This document shows, piece after piece, positions 18,383 through 27,805 of a stretch of DNA of 61,136 nt. Source of the stretch: Trichomonas tenax (Eukaryota > Parabasalia > Trichomonadida > Trichomonadidae). The notes beneath the pieces were generated by a model. It was not told where the DNA came from. It did no database searches and was given only the letters and a program-made list of their open reading frames with translations. The translations under genes and the position numbers were made by a program. The stretch is taken from assembly GCA_023091735.1 (NCBI GenBank), contig JALKBU010000205.1:1-61136 (forward strand), read 5' to 3'. Within the stretch, counting starts at the first letter, position 1; every line of letters starts with the position of its first letter.

Positions 18383-20575
18383 TTAAACGTGGTAGACTGG
18401 GTTAAGGAAGCGTGTGAAACCTCTCTCCTTGAGGTTCTTGATTGTGTCGTACCAGAACTGGTTCTGGAGCTTCTTGAGGTCATCGTAGTGCTGGAAGATT
18501 GAGCAGAAGCTATGGTTGATGATCATGACGAGCTCGAGAGCGCCGAAGCCCTGGGACTGGCACATCTCGAACAACTCCTCGGAACGTGTCTTGCCGTCGA
18601 AGGCGCCGTGGACGGAGGCGTAAGCAACGTGGACACCGAAGTCGTAGAGGGAGCGAACGTTTGTGTCGGCGAAAACAGGAGCAACGGAGTTAGCGAATCT
18701 TGGGGATGGCTTGCAAAGGACTGGGATGCCGTTTGTAGCGACCTCGTGGAGGGACTCAGACTCGGCAATCTTGAAGCCACCAGCGATTCTGCGGGCGTTA
18801 CCCTGAACGATAGCGAGCTGAACGGACTCGTTGTGCTTCTCGCCAGCGAACATGGAGACAGAGATGTAGTTGTTTCTGAGGTAAGTGAAAACTTCGTCGT
18901 AGAAGTGGAAGTTGTCGTCTGTGAGCTCCTGAGCGATCATAGCGAAGCCAACAACGCAGCATGGGTTAGCAACGCAAAGCTCGGCTGCCTTCATAGCGAT
19001 GACTGGTGAGTCCTTGGAGATGTTGACGCAGAGGACGAGCTTGGCAACGATCTTGCCGTCGCGGGCCTTGATAGCCTCCTTGAGAGTATCGATGACATCC
19101 TGCTCGCTAAGGGCACCCTTGACGTGGCGCTGTGGAGCGACTGTGATTTCGACATACTTGACGTTGTCAGCGATAGCATCATCTAGAATGCTGATGGCGC
19201 CCTCTGTGATAGCCTCCTTTGTCTGAAGGATGGAGACGGCGAGCTTCTTAGCGTTCTCGTGGTGTGTGTCAGCTGGGTTCATGATGTACTTCTCGAATTC
19301 CTCGAAGCTGGCGAACTTGCCGATTTTCTTGTTCTCTGGGAGCTGTGTGTAGTGCTTGTAGAGGATCTTGAGTGAGACAGAGCCGATGAGGCGTGTGTCT
19401 GTGTCGGCCTTTGTGAGGGACTTGACGATCTCCATTGTGAGAGCTGGGACTGGTGTTGGGAACTTGAATGGCTCTGGGATGGAGAGGCCGATTGGTGCGT
19501 AGTAGGCGGCGTTCTTGAGGATTGGTGTGATGTCGATGTTGTTAGCTGTGAGGACCTTGAGTGTCTTTGTGAGTGCCTCGATTCTGAGACGGCGCTTCAA
19601 AGTCTCATCGATGAAAGCAGAGCGGAAGCCGTAGTCCATCATGCGGACGAGCTCCTCAACATTGAATCCGAACTTGTTCTGGAGGAGGAAGTACTCACCA
19701 GAAAGTGTGACGCCGGAAACTGTTGGGTTATCTGTGCATGGGACTGTGATAACGCCGCGGTCGAAGAGCTTCTTGATTGGGTGGTCGTCGAGGTTTGTGA
19801 CGGCCTTTGTCTGGAGGTTGGAAGAAACGCAGCACTCGAGTGTAACTCTGCGGTCGATGACCTGCTGGAGGACCTTCTCGTCCTCAACGATGCGTGTGCC
19901 GTGGCCGATACGTGTGGCATTGCAGCCGAGAGCGAGCTCGATGGACTTAGCACCGAAAGCTTCACCAGCGTGGATTGTGACGCCGACGGCCTTCTGGCGC
20001 ATTGTACGGAAGGCCTCGAGGTGCTTGTGCGGTGGGAAGCCGTTCTCTGGGCCGGCAAGGTCGAAAGCGACGACGCCCGAGTTTCTGAATCTCCATGCGA
20101 TGTCAGCGACCTCCTTGGAGACCTCTGGGGACATCATTCTCATGATGCAGCAGATGATTCTGACTGTGATTGGGAGCCTGGACTGGGCCATATGGACACC
20201 GTCGACGGCAGCCTGGAGAATCTGTGTGTAAGAGAGGCCTCGGCGTGTGTGGAGGGCTGGAGCGTATCTGAGCTCAAGGTATGTGATGCCATCCTTGACA
20301 GCGTCCTCGCAAGCCTCGTAGAAGATTCTTGTGATTGCGTACTGGTACTGCATGACGTCGAGTGGGGCGTCGAAGCATCTGAGGTATGTGACAAGGTCTG
20401 GGCAGTCCGGTGGTGCTGTCAAGATCTTGGAGAGCTCGTTGAGATCCTCTGTTGGGAGCTTAACGCCCTGCTCATGGGCGAGCTCGATGATGGTGGATGG
20501 ACGGCAGAAGCCGTCGAGGTGGCAGTGGAGCTCGGCCTTTGGGAGCTGGCGGATGACGTCGAGAGAAAGAGACAT
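18383..20575 (-). CDS. Adenosine deaminase fused to a catalytically dead deaminase domain
   Basis: 730 residues from the ATG at 20575; the GTG four codons upstream is rejected, and TCATTA sits directly before the ATG. Residues 1-345 form a complete adenosine deaminase: HCHLDG (17-22), HAGE (202-205), RIGHG (222-226), CVSSN (249-253) and TDNP (281-284), giving the zinc ligands and catalytic Glu. Residues about 385-725 repeat the fold without the active site: FAGEKHN in place of HAGE, RIAGGF in place of RIGHG, CKPSP in place of CxxSN, and no HxH or TDxP. The enzyme would convert adenosine to inosine in purine salvage, on which trichomonads depend. The second domain may be structural or regulatory. 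GC content is far higher than in the neighbours and open frames appear on both strands as a result. Confidence 0.9.
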   Translation of the reverse strand: MSLSLDVIRQLPKAELHCHLDGFCRPSTIIELAHEQGVKLPTEDLNELSKILTAPPDCPDLVTYLRCFDAPLDVMQYQYAITRIFYEACEDAVKDGITYLELRYAPALHTRRGLSYTQILQAAVDGVHMAQSRLPITVRIICCIMRMMSPEVSKEVADIAWRFRNSGVVAFDLAGPENGFPPHKHLEAFRTMRQKAVGVTIHAGEAFGAKSIELALGCNATRIGHGTRIVEDEKVLQQVIDRRVTLECCVSSNLQTKAVTNLDDHPIKKLFDRGVITVPCTDNPTVSGVTLSGEYFLLQNKFGFNVEELVRMMDYGFRSAFIDETLKRRLRIEALTKTLKVLTANNIDITPILKNAAYYAPIGLSIPEPFKFPTPVPALTMEIVKSLTKADTDTRLIGSVSLKILYKHYTQLPENKKIGKFASFEEFEKYIMNPADTHHENAKKLAVSILQTKEAITEGAISILDDAIADNVKYVEITVAPQRHVKGALSEQDVIDTLKEAIKARDGKIVAKLVLCVNISKDSPVIAMKAAELCVANPCCVVGFAMIAQELTDDNFHFYDEVFTYLRNNYISVSMFAGEKHNESVQLAIVQGNARRIAGGFKIAESESLHEVATNGIPVLCKPSPRFANSVAPVFADTNVRSLYDFGVHVAYASVHGAFDGKTRSEELFEMCQSQGFGALELVMIINHSFCSIFQHYDDLKKLQNQFWYDTIKNLKERGFTRFLNPVYHV

Positions 20576-21125
20576 TAATGACCTCACTATTCAATTTTTT
20601 CATTGCCACTCAATTGACCAACTGTCTTTGGAACGCGGAGTTGGGCTCTGTTCTATGTCTGGAGGTTATATTTGAAGCGATAATTGGTTAATTTTGAGAT
20701 TTCGAATAAAAAAAACAACAAAAATTTCAGGGTTTGCATCCGACCAAACTGCCTATCGTACGAAATATTTCATCGTTTTTGATATTTCGGGTTAGTGGCA
20801 GAATGGAAATATATGGATTTTATTTTTGGTCTGTCGCGTAAATTGATTTTATGATTGTTTCTGTTATGTAAATTATAGAAAACTAATGGTTCCGACTTGT
20901 AAACGCCTGTTAATGTCAAGAATTTATCTAAAAATATTAATAGCCATTATTACGCGGAATAACTGTGAAATTATTTTTCAATATGAAATTATGCAGAGAT
21001 TCGCGAAATTAACATGGAAAATTGGATTTGCTCGTTAAAATATGTCATGTAATTCATTGAATTAATGTCAAAAAATCACATGTCAAAATCCGTTTCTGAC
21101 AAGTAAAGAATATTTTTTGTCATTG
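20576..21125. other. Divergent spacer with several TGTxxxGTAAA motifs
   Basis: Between the deaminase (minus) and the DnaJ gene (plus). TGTCGCGTAAAT (20832-20843), TGTTATGTAAAT (20862-20873) and CGACTTGTAAAC (20893-20904) follow one another about every 30 bases, with weaker copies near 21041 and 21097. This is the densest cluster of the motif in the window. No gene is visible. Confidence 0.4.
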
Positions 21126-22049
21126 ATGTTTGAGTTTCTTTTTGTTTTAAATTTAATCTCGAGTAACCAAAACAGGGATTTCTACGACATTCTGAAAGTC
21201 AAGCACGATGCAACAGAGTCACAAATAAAGCGCGCGTATCAAAAATTATCTCAATTATATCATCCAGATAAAAATAAAACAGTCGAAGCAGCGAAAATTT
21301 TCACAGATGTCAACGATGCGTATCAAACACTTTATAATCCGAACAAAAGAAGGATTTATGACCTCTATGGAGAACCAGGAGTTCATTATTACGAATCTCC
21401 CCAACAAGAAAACGATCCTATGGCCGCTCTCACTAACATTAATCTGCAGGATTCTCAACAGGCAAAAGTTCATCGTCGTGGAAAGAACTTAAAACTTGCA
21501 TACGCCGTTAATCTAGAAGATTTCTACACAGGACGTCCATTGGAGCTAAATATGACAAGAAGCAATATGTGCAGATGTCCTGAAGCTGGATATTATTGTA
21601 TGAAATGTTGTGGAAAGTCTACAATTCGTGAAACAAAGATTATCAAAGGATATATTGAACGTGGATTCGATGAAGGCAAAGTAATTTTTTATAAAGGATA
21701 CGGAGATGTCAGTGAGAACAATGGACCAGGTGATTTAGAGGTTTCAATAATTTCAAAAGCTCATCCAATATATAAACGTGAAGGAAGCGATTTGCATGCT
21801 TCTGTTGATGTAACATTGCGTGAATCATTGCTGGGATTTAAGAGAACTATCACTGGAATTGACGGAAAACCATTAGAAATCGAAACTAATTCTCCATTAT
21901 CAAAACCACTTGTTATCAAAGGACGTGGATTACCAAAGTATCTCTATCCTGGTGTTTTTGGAGATGTCATTGTTCACGCAAACATTGTCTATCCAGAGGA
22001 TCTATCGAAAGAATCTAGACAAAAACTTTCATCAGCTTTATCAATGTAA
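21126..22049 (+). CDS. ER-type DnaJ chaperone (ERdj3/DNAJB11/Scj1-like)
   Basis: 307 residues from the ATG at 21126 (an upstream TTG three codons earlier is rejected). A short hydrophobic signal (about 1-14) precedes a J domain at about 17-80 with the HPD motif (YHPDKNK) that stimulates Hsp70. The C-terminal part aligns with DNAJB11 through GDLEVSIISKAHPIYKREGSDL and SLLGFKRTITGIDG. The cysteine-rich part between is short (CRCPEAGYYCMKCC), as in ERdj3, not a full type I zinc domain. The protein should help BiP fold secretory proteins. There is no KDEL-type retention signal (it ends SALSM), so ER retention would depend on partners. Confidence 0.88.
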   Translation: MFEFLFVLNLISSNQNRDFYDILKVKHDATESQIKRAYQKLSQLYHPDKNKTVEAAKIFTDVNDAYQTLYNPNKRRIYDLYGEPGVHYYESPQQENDPMAALTNINLQDSQQAKVHRRGKNLKLAYAVNLEDFYTGRPLELNMTRSNMCRCPEAGYYCMKCCGKSTIRETKIIKGYIERGFDEGKVIFYKGYGDVSENNGPGDLEVSIISKAHPIYKREGSDLHASVDVTLRESLLGFKRTITGIDGKPLEIETNSPLSKPLVIKGRGLPKYLYPGVFGDVIVHANIVYPEDLSKESRQKLSSALSM

Positions 22050-22348
22050 TATGTTTTAAGAATAAATTGTTATATATACATGTTTGATATGACCTCAATC
22101 TAGACACTGTTTAAAATAAAAGCAAAACCTTACTGGCAATATTCATATATTGTAGTTTTCTTCATTTGACATCAGATTACCATACTATGCTATTCAATTA
22201 GAATTGCTTAGGCTCATGGGAATGAGTTCAAAAAAGTCCCTTTTTTTCTTGACATTGGAGACCTATGTTAAAAAATTTATTTGGGTTGATTCATCATTGT
22301 AATCCTAGAGTTGCTCAATTTTAAACTTTGAGCTTCATTATTCTTGAA

Positions 22349-23282
22349 ATGAAAGTGACATTTTATCGAGTAATGGATATCTCTTTTAAAATATTTTACT
22401 TTGCGACTTATATTCAGCCTTGCAGCTTTTCATACTATGTATTACTATGTGATACGCTACCTGTGAAGCTGTTACTCGTCACTAATCTGTTGTTTTATTT
22501 TCCATTTGGGTATTTTGCATTTAAAATGATGAGATCTGCTAGCATCCTTTCAAACAGAAAATATCTTCCAGTGTTAGCTCATATTATTACAATCTATGTC
22601 AAAATACTTCTGCAATTCTTTTCGAGATTCTTTTTTTTACAGAGATTTTCATTATCTGGATTCTGACATATTTTATAGACTGTATTTTATTAGCCATTAT
22701 TTATATAACTACTCTCTACCTCATTTTTTTGTAGTAATATATGATGTTATTATTCTGTTTGAAGTTCCATAATAATTCATTATGTGTGTATTGCTATCAG
22801 GTATTTTTTATTAGTTGTTCTGATAATTAGGATGATATTTGTATATGTTCCATTACCTTTATATATTATGGAGAAATTATTCAATGAATCTGGACCTTAT
22901 TTTACGTTTGAAAGGGTATTTTACATATATATGGGTATCAATATTTTTTATTTTATCAATTTGTTTTGTTTTCTCACATATTTCAAAATTAATGCCCTTT
23001 CATATACGTCAGAAAATGAGAAGAGCCTTGTTCTTTTTAGCTTTAGGTGTATTTGTTGTGAATATTTCAGAAGCTATTAATAACTCAAAGAGGTTATATC
23101 AATCCCAAATGAAAATATCAAATCAATACTGGTACTTTCTAAATACAACAATTGATGAATATATATGTGAGTTCTGTATTTTGAATATTCTTTACATTCT
23201 TTCGTTGAACGGTGAGGATTCACGAAAAGATGAAAAATCGTTTGATTGTCAGAATGAAATTGAGTTACGGATTGAAGTATAA
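22349..23282 (+). pseudogene. Multi-helix membrane-protein remnant, frame-broken
   Basis: Two hydrophobic frames, 22349-22666 (starting MKVTFYRVMDISFK) and 22839-23282 (starting MYMFHYLYILW), lie in line with no stop-free connection. A third frame at 22784-23080 overlaps the second. Together they could supply about six membrane helices and a charged tail (SRKDEKSFDCQNEIELRIEV), like a decayed receptor-type membrane protein. AT-rich sequence gives hydrophobic translations by chance, so the first half is weak. The second half, with its hydrophilic end and length of 147 residues, is better. I do not recognise a family. Confidence 0.35.
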
Positions 23283-23381
23283 TAATAAAATGTTTGTAAA
23301 TATTACAATAGATAAATAACACTTTTAAATACATGAAATATATATTATAAAACAACAACAATTAATATAAATAAATAGGAA

Positions 23382-25022
23382 TTAAATTTCATCGACTGCC
23401 ATAGCTTCTGCGAGGAAAACAACAAGAACGGAAATATTATCTTGAGAATGTCTCTCATATGCCTTATCTCTGATCTTCTTTGCAGCCTGGAGAGGGTCGA
23501 TCTCTGTAACAATTAGATCGACTGCTTCTTGATCCTTCATAACATCCCACACACCATCGCATGCCATGATTAAGTATGAATCTTCCGGGCTAAGCTTGCC
23601 ATGTGTGAAGCAAGGAGTTGGATTTATTAAATCGCCGAACAAACCATCACCAAGCGCACGTGAAACAGCCAGCATTCCGCTCACTCTTCCGCTCTGTACA
23701 CTGCCGCCTCTAGACTCGATATATCTTTGCTCTTCAGGGAGATCAGGCTTGTGATCTGTTGTTAATCTCACTGCTTTTCCATTGCGGCAGAGAACACACC
23801 TTGAATCTCCAACAGCCGCAACTGCGAGAGATCCCTGTTGAATAAGAGCAATTACAGCTGTTGTTCCAACATAAACAAATGTCTGTCGCATCGTCATGTG
23901 GAGCTGCGTGAATGAGTTTACAAAAACAGCTTTGATCTTTTGGTCTGAATCGAATCTACGCTTGATTTCGATAGGAAGATGCTGTGAAGCATATTCTGCG
24001 GCCTCTCTACCTCCGTGGCCATCAAAAAGTCCAAATAACATCGCACCTTGGGTTGGAAAATCATTTAAGATGATAGAAACATCTTCCATGCGGTCTCTAT
24101 ATCCACACATCTCTGCATGTGCACATCTGAAGTTATATCCACGCGAAATTTTTGTATCTTGATTCTGATTTTGATTCGCTTTCTTATCTGTTTCTTCTAT
24201 AAACTGGAATATGCTTGTACCCTTGAGAGCAATGCGTTGCTTCTCACGGCCAATCATCATCTCTCTTCCACTCACAGATTTGAACGATTTAATTTTTGTT
24301 CCATAAATTGGATCATATGGACAAATTGCAATTGAATCGACAATTCCTGATATGAATGTATTTCTTGTAGTGATATATTCCGCTTGTTGTTCAAGTTTTG
24401 TATTGATATCGCAATTCGTAAGTGCTCTGTTGTGTTTTAATATGGAATTTAGTCTCTGATTCGATTCATCAGAGAATTTTGCTGCGCCTATACGAAATGT
24501 ATTGATTTTTCTGTTATATCGGATTAAATCTCGAATTATTTTTGCCGAAGATTCGTTAATTCCGCAATCTTCCAGGACGAATATTTTCAGTGATGGATGC
24601 TTTATTGCAGCAGCAATAATAATTGTTGCAGTATCACCAAAATTATTTTCGCTGCCATCAAATTCTTGCAATGAGCCAATACATTTTATGAAATCCGCAA
24701 CAGACGACGCATACTTTGGCTTTAATGATGACTTTCTTAACGATACTTCAGTGAAATGCATCGGAAAATCTAATCTCAATAGTAAATTCTTCATAAACAT
24801 CGGCCCCAAGTGCCGCCCTGTTATCATTATTCCTATTTCGTTCTGTAGTTCGGGTGTACGCTTGAGAGATTCGAAAATAACAGCGATTAATTTATTATAT
24901 TTGGAGCTGTCGCGAATTGACTTAGGAATATCCTCTCCTTTGTGTACAATGGAGTCAAAGAACCGACGAGCGCTGATATTTACTATTTCAGTTGAGTCAC
25001 AAGTGCTCAACTTCGGTCCCAT
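23382..25022 (-). CDS. Leucine-rich-repeat PP2C-type protein phosphatase
   Basis: 546 residues. Residues about 80-215 look like RNI-type leucine-rich repeats (ASSVADFIKCIGSLQEFDGSEN, HPSLKIFVLEDCGINESSA). Residues about 290-540 are a complete PPM/PP2C domain with the metal-binding and catalytic motifs: YRDRMED, LFDGHGGREAAEYAS, GTTAVIAL, AVGDSRCVL, AVSRALGDG, MACDGVWDV and DNISVLVV. It should be a Mg/Mn-dependent Ser/Thr phosphatase, with the repeats choosing substrates, as in PHLPP-like and fungal cyclase-linked PP2C proteins. The N-terminus MGPKLS could be myristoylated, though Pro at position 3 argues against it. The ATG is preceded by GGTCAAAAAATTAC. Confidence 0.9.
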   Translation of the reverse strand: MGPKLSTCDSTEIVNISARRFFDSIVHKGEDIPKSIRDSSKYNKLIAVIFESLKRTPELQNEIGIMITGRHLGPMFMKNLLLRLDFPMHFTEVSLRKSSLKPKYASSVADFIKCIGSLQEFDGSENNFGDTATIIIAAAIKHPSLKIFVLEDCGINESSAKIIRDLIRYNRKINTFRIGAAKFSDESNQRLNSILKHNRALTNCDINTKLEQQAEYITTRNTFISGIVDSIAICPYDPIYGTKIKSFKSVSGREMMIGREKQRIALKGTSIFQFIEETDKKANQNQNQDTKISRGYNFRCAHAEMCGYRDRMEDVSIILNDFPTQGAMLFGLFDGHGGREAAEYASQHLPIEIKRRFDSDQKIKAVFVNSFTQLHMTMRQTFVYVGTTAVIALIQQGSLAVAAVGDSRCVLCRNGKAVRLTTDHKPDLPEEQRYIESRGGSVQSGRVSGMLAVSRALGDGLFGDLINPTPCFTHGKLSPEDSYLIMACDGVWDVMKDQEAVDLIVTEIDPLQAAKKIRDKAYERHSQDNISVLVVFLAEAMAVDEI

Positions 25023-26041
25023 GTAATTTTTTGACCCTCTTTATTTATTTGAAGCCCTTTAATCTTGTGATTTTAGTTGATTATTGGTTCATTTATTATT
25101 TTGGCTCATAATATTCTGTTTTTCATCATAAAATTGACAGATCTGTAAAAATATTTTTTTTAATCTAAGAGCTGACTTTATTCCAATTCATACACAACTA
25201 TAAAACATGTGCTTGTCATAGCTATATCAAAGATAGACTTTGATTAGACAAAATTTTTTAAATTCGTTATATTGAAATCATTATGAGTATGTATACTAAA
25301 CACATCACTTCTACTCGATCTGCACATTTTACATCTAGTTAGCTAATATTTCAATTCGTTATATAATATATTTATCATATAAAATGGTACTATAGACCCA
25401 TAAACCATATTATTCGATTACATTGCAACTATATAAATAATTATTTAATTGCTAATGATTATTTTCATTCAAGTGTATATCAACAAAATGTTATAACGTG
25501 TTTCAACCTTGAATAATATGCACCAAGCTTTTCATAGATGCGATTGATATGCCACACATAGTTTTGTTGCTCAATATAACCTTTCATAAAATTGGATCAG
25601 ATAAAAAAATCTCATAAGATTAATAATCTTTCGTTATGTTTCATAATAAATAAACCTCATAAATAGGAAATATAATCTTTTATAGCAGATAGCGAATATA
25701 ATGATGAGAGAGAGAGTTTTATGAAACTTGAAAATTTACTAATAAGGTTAAAAGTTGTCCCCACAATTTTATGACAAATAAATTTTATAAAAAGTGTTAA
25801 TAAGGTTTAAAAGTGCCTGATTGATAAAATGTAACACTAACCTTATAATTTGAGTAAAATGACAACAGTTGTTGAAAAGTGACAGATCGTAAAATTTTCT
25901 TCAATTGAGTTCTAATTTATATGGCAAATAAATTATTCTCAAAAATTTCATCACAAAATTGTAAAAAAAATTGATTGCCATTTTTCATAGAAATATAGAA
26001 TCTATACATGAAAGGATGTCTAAATTTGAGGAAATAATTGA
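25023..26041. other. 1-kb spacer with AATAAGGTT motifs
   Basis: No gene. AATAAGGTTA (25741-25750), TAAGGTTTAA (25801-25810) and the inverted TAACCTTATAA (25838-25848) cluster together with AAAAAGTG near 25793 and AAAAGTGACA near 25875, about 190-330 bases before the CK1 gene. A GAGAGAGAG run is near 25705. Confidence 0.4.
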
Positions 26042-26050
26042 AAAAAGTGA
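26042..26050 (+). promoter_or_regulatory. AAAAAGTGA element before the CK1 gene
   Basis: AAAAAGTGA followed by ATCAAATTTTAT ends directly at the ATG at 26063. The 12-base gap between motif and ATG is among the shortest in the window and fits the very short 5' leaders known in trichomonads. Confidence 0.45.
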
Positions 26051-26062
26051 ATCAAATTTTAT

Positions 26063-27130
26063 ATGGATCTTCGAGTGGGTCAAAAATACAGCTTAAAACG
26101 GAAAGTAGGCGGCGGTTCATTCGGAGAGATATACTTCGCCGAGAACGTGGATAACGGCGAGAAAGTCGCCGTCAAACTAGAATCAGTCTACACCCGCCCT
26201 TCGCAAATTGCTAACGAAAAGAAGCTATATTCGTTCCTTGCTGGCGGCGCTGGCATCCCAAAAGTCTATTGGTCGGGAAGGGAGGGTGATTATAATGTCT
26301 TAATAATGGAATTATTGGGAGATTCAATCGAAGATTGTTTCAATAAATGCAAACGGAAATTGTCATTGAAATCAGTTCTCATGATCGCGATGCAGCTACT
26401 GTCTAGAATCGAATATATTCACACAAAAGGTTTTTTACATCGAGATATTAAGCCAGAAAACTTTTTATTTGGTTCCAAGAACTTAGCAAATATCATTTAC
26501 GCAATAGACTTTGGAATTTCATCGAGATATATTGATTCTAAGACACATCAACATATCGAATTTCGTGAAGGAAGGCCGATGACGGGAACTGCTAGGTACG
26601 CTTCAATCAACACCCACTTGGGAATCGAACCGTCTCGGAGAGATGATTTAGAAGCAATCGCATATATGTTGATATATTTAATTAAAGGTTCTCTCCCGTG
26701 GCAGAGCGTCAAAGCGGCCACCAAAAAGGAAAAATATGATGCAATCTTACAGAAAAAACTTGATACGCCGTCTGATATTTTATGTTCAGGAATTCCTCGC
26801 GAATTTAAATTCTTTTTAGATGATATAAGAAGATTAGATTTCACAGACGCTCCTCATTATTCGCTTTATAGAGAAATATTCAAGGACTTGTTCATCCGTG
26901 AAGGTTTCTCATATGATTATAAATTCGATTGGTGCAGCATGACATTGCAATCATCGTCGTCATTATGTCATATCTCGCAAGCGCCAAAGCAGGCTTCACG
27001 GCTCCAAAAAAGCGCAATTGATATAATTTCAGATAGCTCGCGCAACAAAAATGTTAGGCGTGTGAAGATGTCGCAATACATTTCTACGCCTGCTGTCAAA
27101 CCGGCAACACACATCCAACAACTTATATAA
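26063..27130 (+). CDS. Casein kinase 1 family protein kinase
   Basis: 355 residues. Gly-rich loop GGGSFGEI (16-23), VAVKLE with the catalytic Lys38, HRDIKPENFL with Asp128, and IDFG (149-151) are intact. GTARYASINTHLG is the CK1-specific activation-segment motif that replaces APE. The kinase domain ends near 290, and a Ser-, Lys- and Arg-rich tail of about 65 residues follows. CK1 enzymes phosphorylate primed Ser/Thr sites in many processes, and the family is expanded in trichomonads. All catalytic residues are present, so it should be active. Confidence 0.93.
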   Translation: MDLRVGQKYSLKRKVGGGSFGEIYFAENVDNGEKVAVKLESVYTRPSQIANEKKLYSFLAGGAGIPKVYWSGREGDYNVLIMELLGDSIEDCFNKCKRKLSLKSVLMIAMQLLSRIEYIHTKGFLHRDIKPENFLFGSKNLANIIYAIDFGISSRYIDSKTHQHIEFREGRPMTGTARYASINTHLGIEPSRRDDLEAIAYMLIYLIKGSLPWQSVKAATKKEKYDAILQKKLDTPSDILCSGIPREFKFFLDDIRRLDFTDAPHYSLYREIFKDLFIREGFSYDYKFDWCSMTLQSSSSLCHISQAPKQASRLQKSAIDIISDSSRNKNVRRVKMSQYISTPAVKPATHIQQLI

Positions 27131-27289
27131 TTTTTGTTTATTATTTATTAAAATATCCATTGTATCTATGTATATTCTCAAAAAATCCATGCGCTTTTAC
27201 TCCCTCATCTACTTAAACAAAAGAACAAGAAATGACATTTTGAACAATTGATATTGATCTCAAACTCATGATATCAACAAAAATCATAC

Positions 27290-27783
27290 AATGAAAATAG
27301 AAGCCGATGATATGAGCATACTATTGACAATGTGAAAAGAGATACATCTATTAGTTAATGAAGTGGAATTATTTTTTATGATTTTCATTCTATGTATATT
27401 ACAAAAAGTGAATCACATTATTAGTGTATGTCATACCTTAAACAAAAATCAATTTTATATTTCGATGTTGAATTTGGCTCAAAGAATACGATCTCCACAA
27501 AATATATATTGCAAAAAGTGAATTCCATAACAAACTTATTTTATTTATAAAGTAAAACATCAAATTTCTGTTATTGGAGGAATTTGGAATAATCTTTATG
27601 CATTTCCCGTATATTTTATTGCAAAAAGTGAAATCAATAATCGGCATATGCTATATCTAAAGTAAAAAAGAACAATTTTATGATCTAATCAATTTTGATG
27701 TTAGATTAAAAATTGAACAATGAATGTATTACAAAAAGTGAAATACATAATGATTATAGTATATATCTAAAGTAAAAAAGAAA
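27290..27783 (+). repeat. Tandem array of 110-bp units, each with CAAAAAGTGAA
   Basis: The sequence ATTrCAAAAAGTGAA recurs at 27401, 27511, 27621 and 27731, exactly 110 bases apart. The last two units also share CTATATCTAAAGTAAAAAAGA at 110-base spacing (about 27651 and 27761). The segment before the first copy resembles the segment before the third (GGAATT...TTTATG...TTT...TATATT). The units are diverged, so the array is old. It fills the gap between the CK1 gene and the BTB gene, with the last motif about 66 bases before the BTB ATG. Confidence 0.8.
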
Positions 27784-27805
27784 GCAAAAACTAACAAAAA
27801 AATAA

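Noticed and set aside
18512..19009. Long plus-strand open frame over the deaminase gene
   Set aside because: The GC-rich deaminase leaves several other frames open; composition is the complement of an enzyme with clear motifs. The frames at 19641-20578 are rejected for the same reason.
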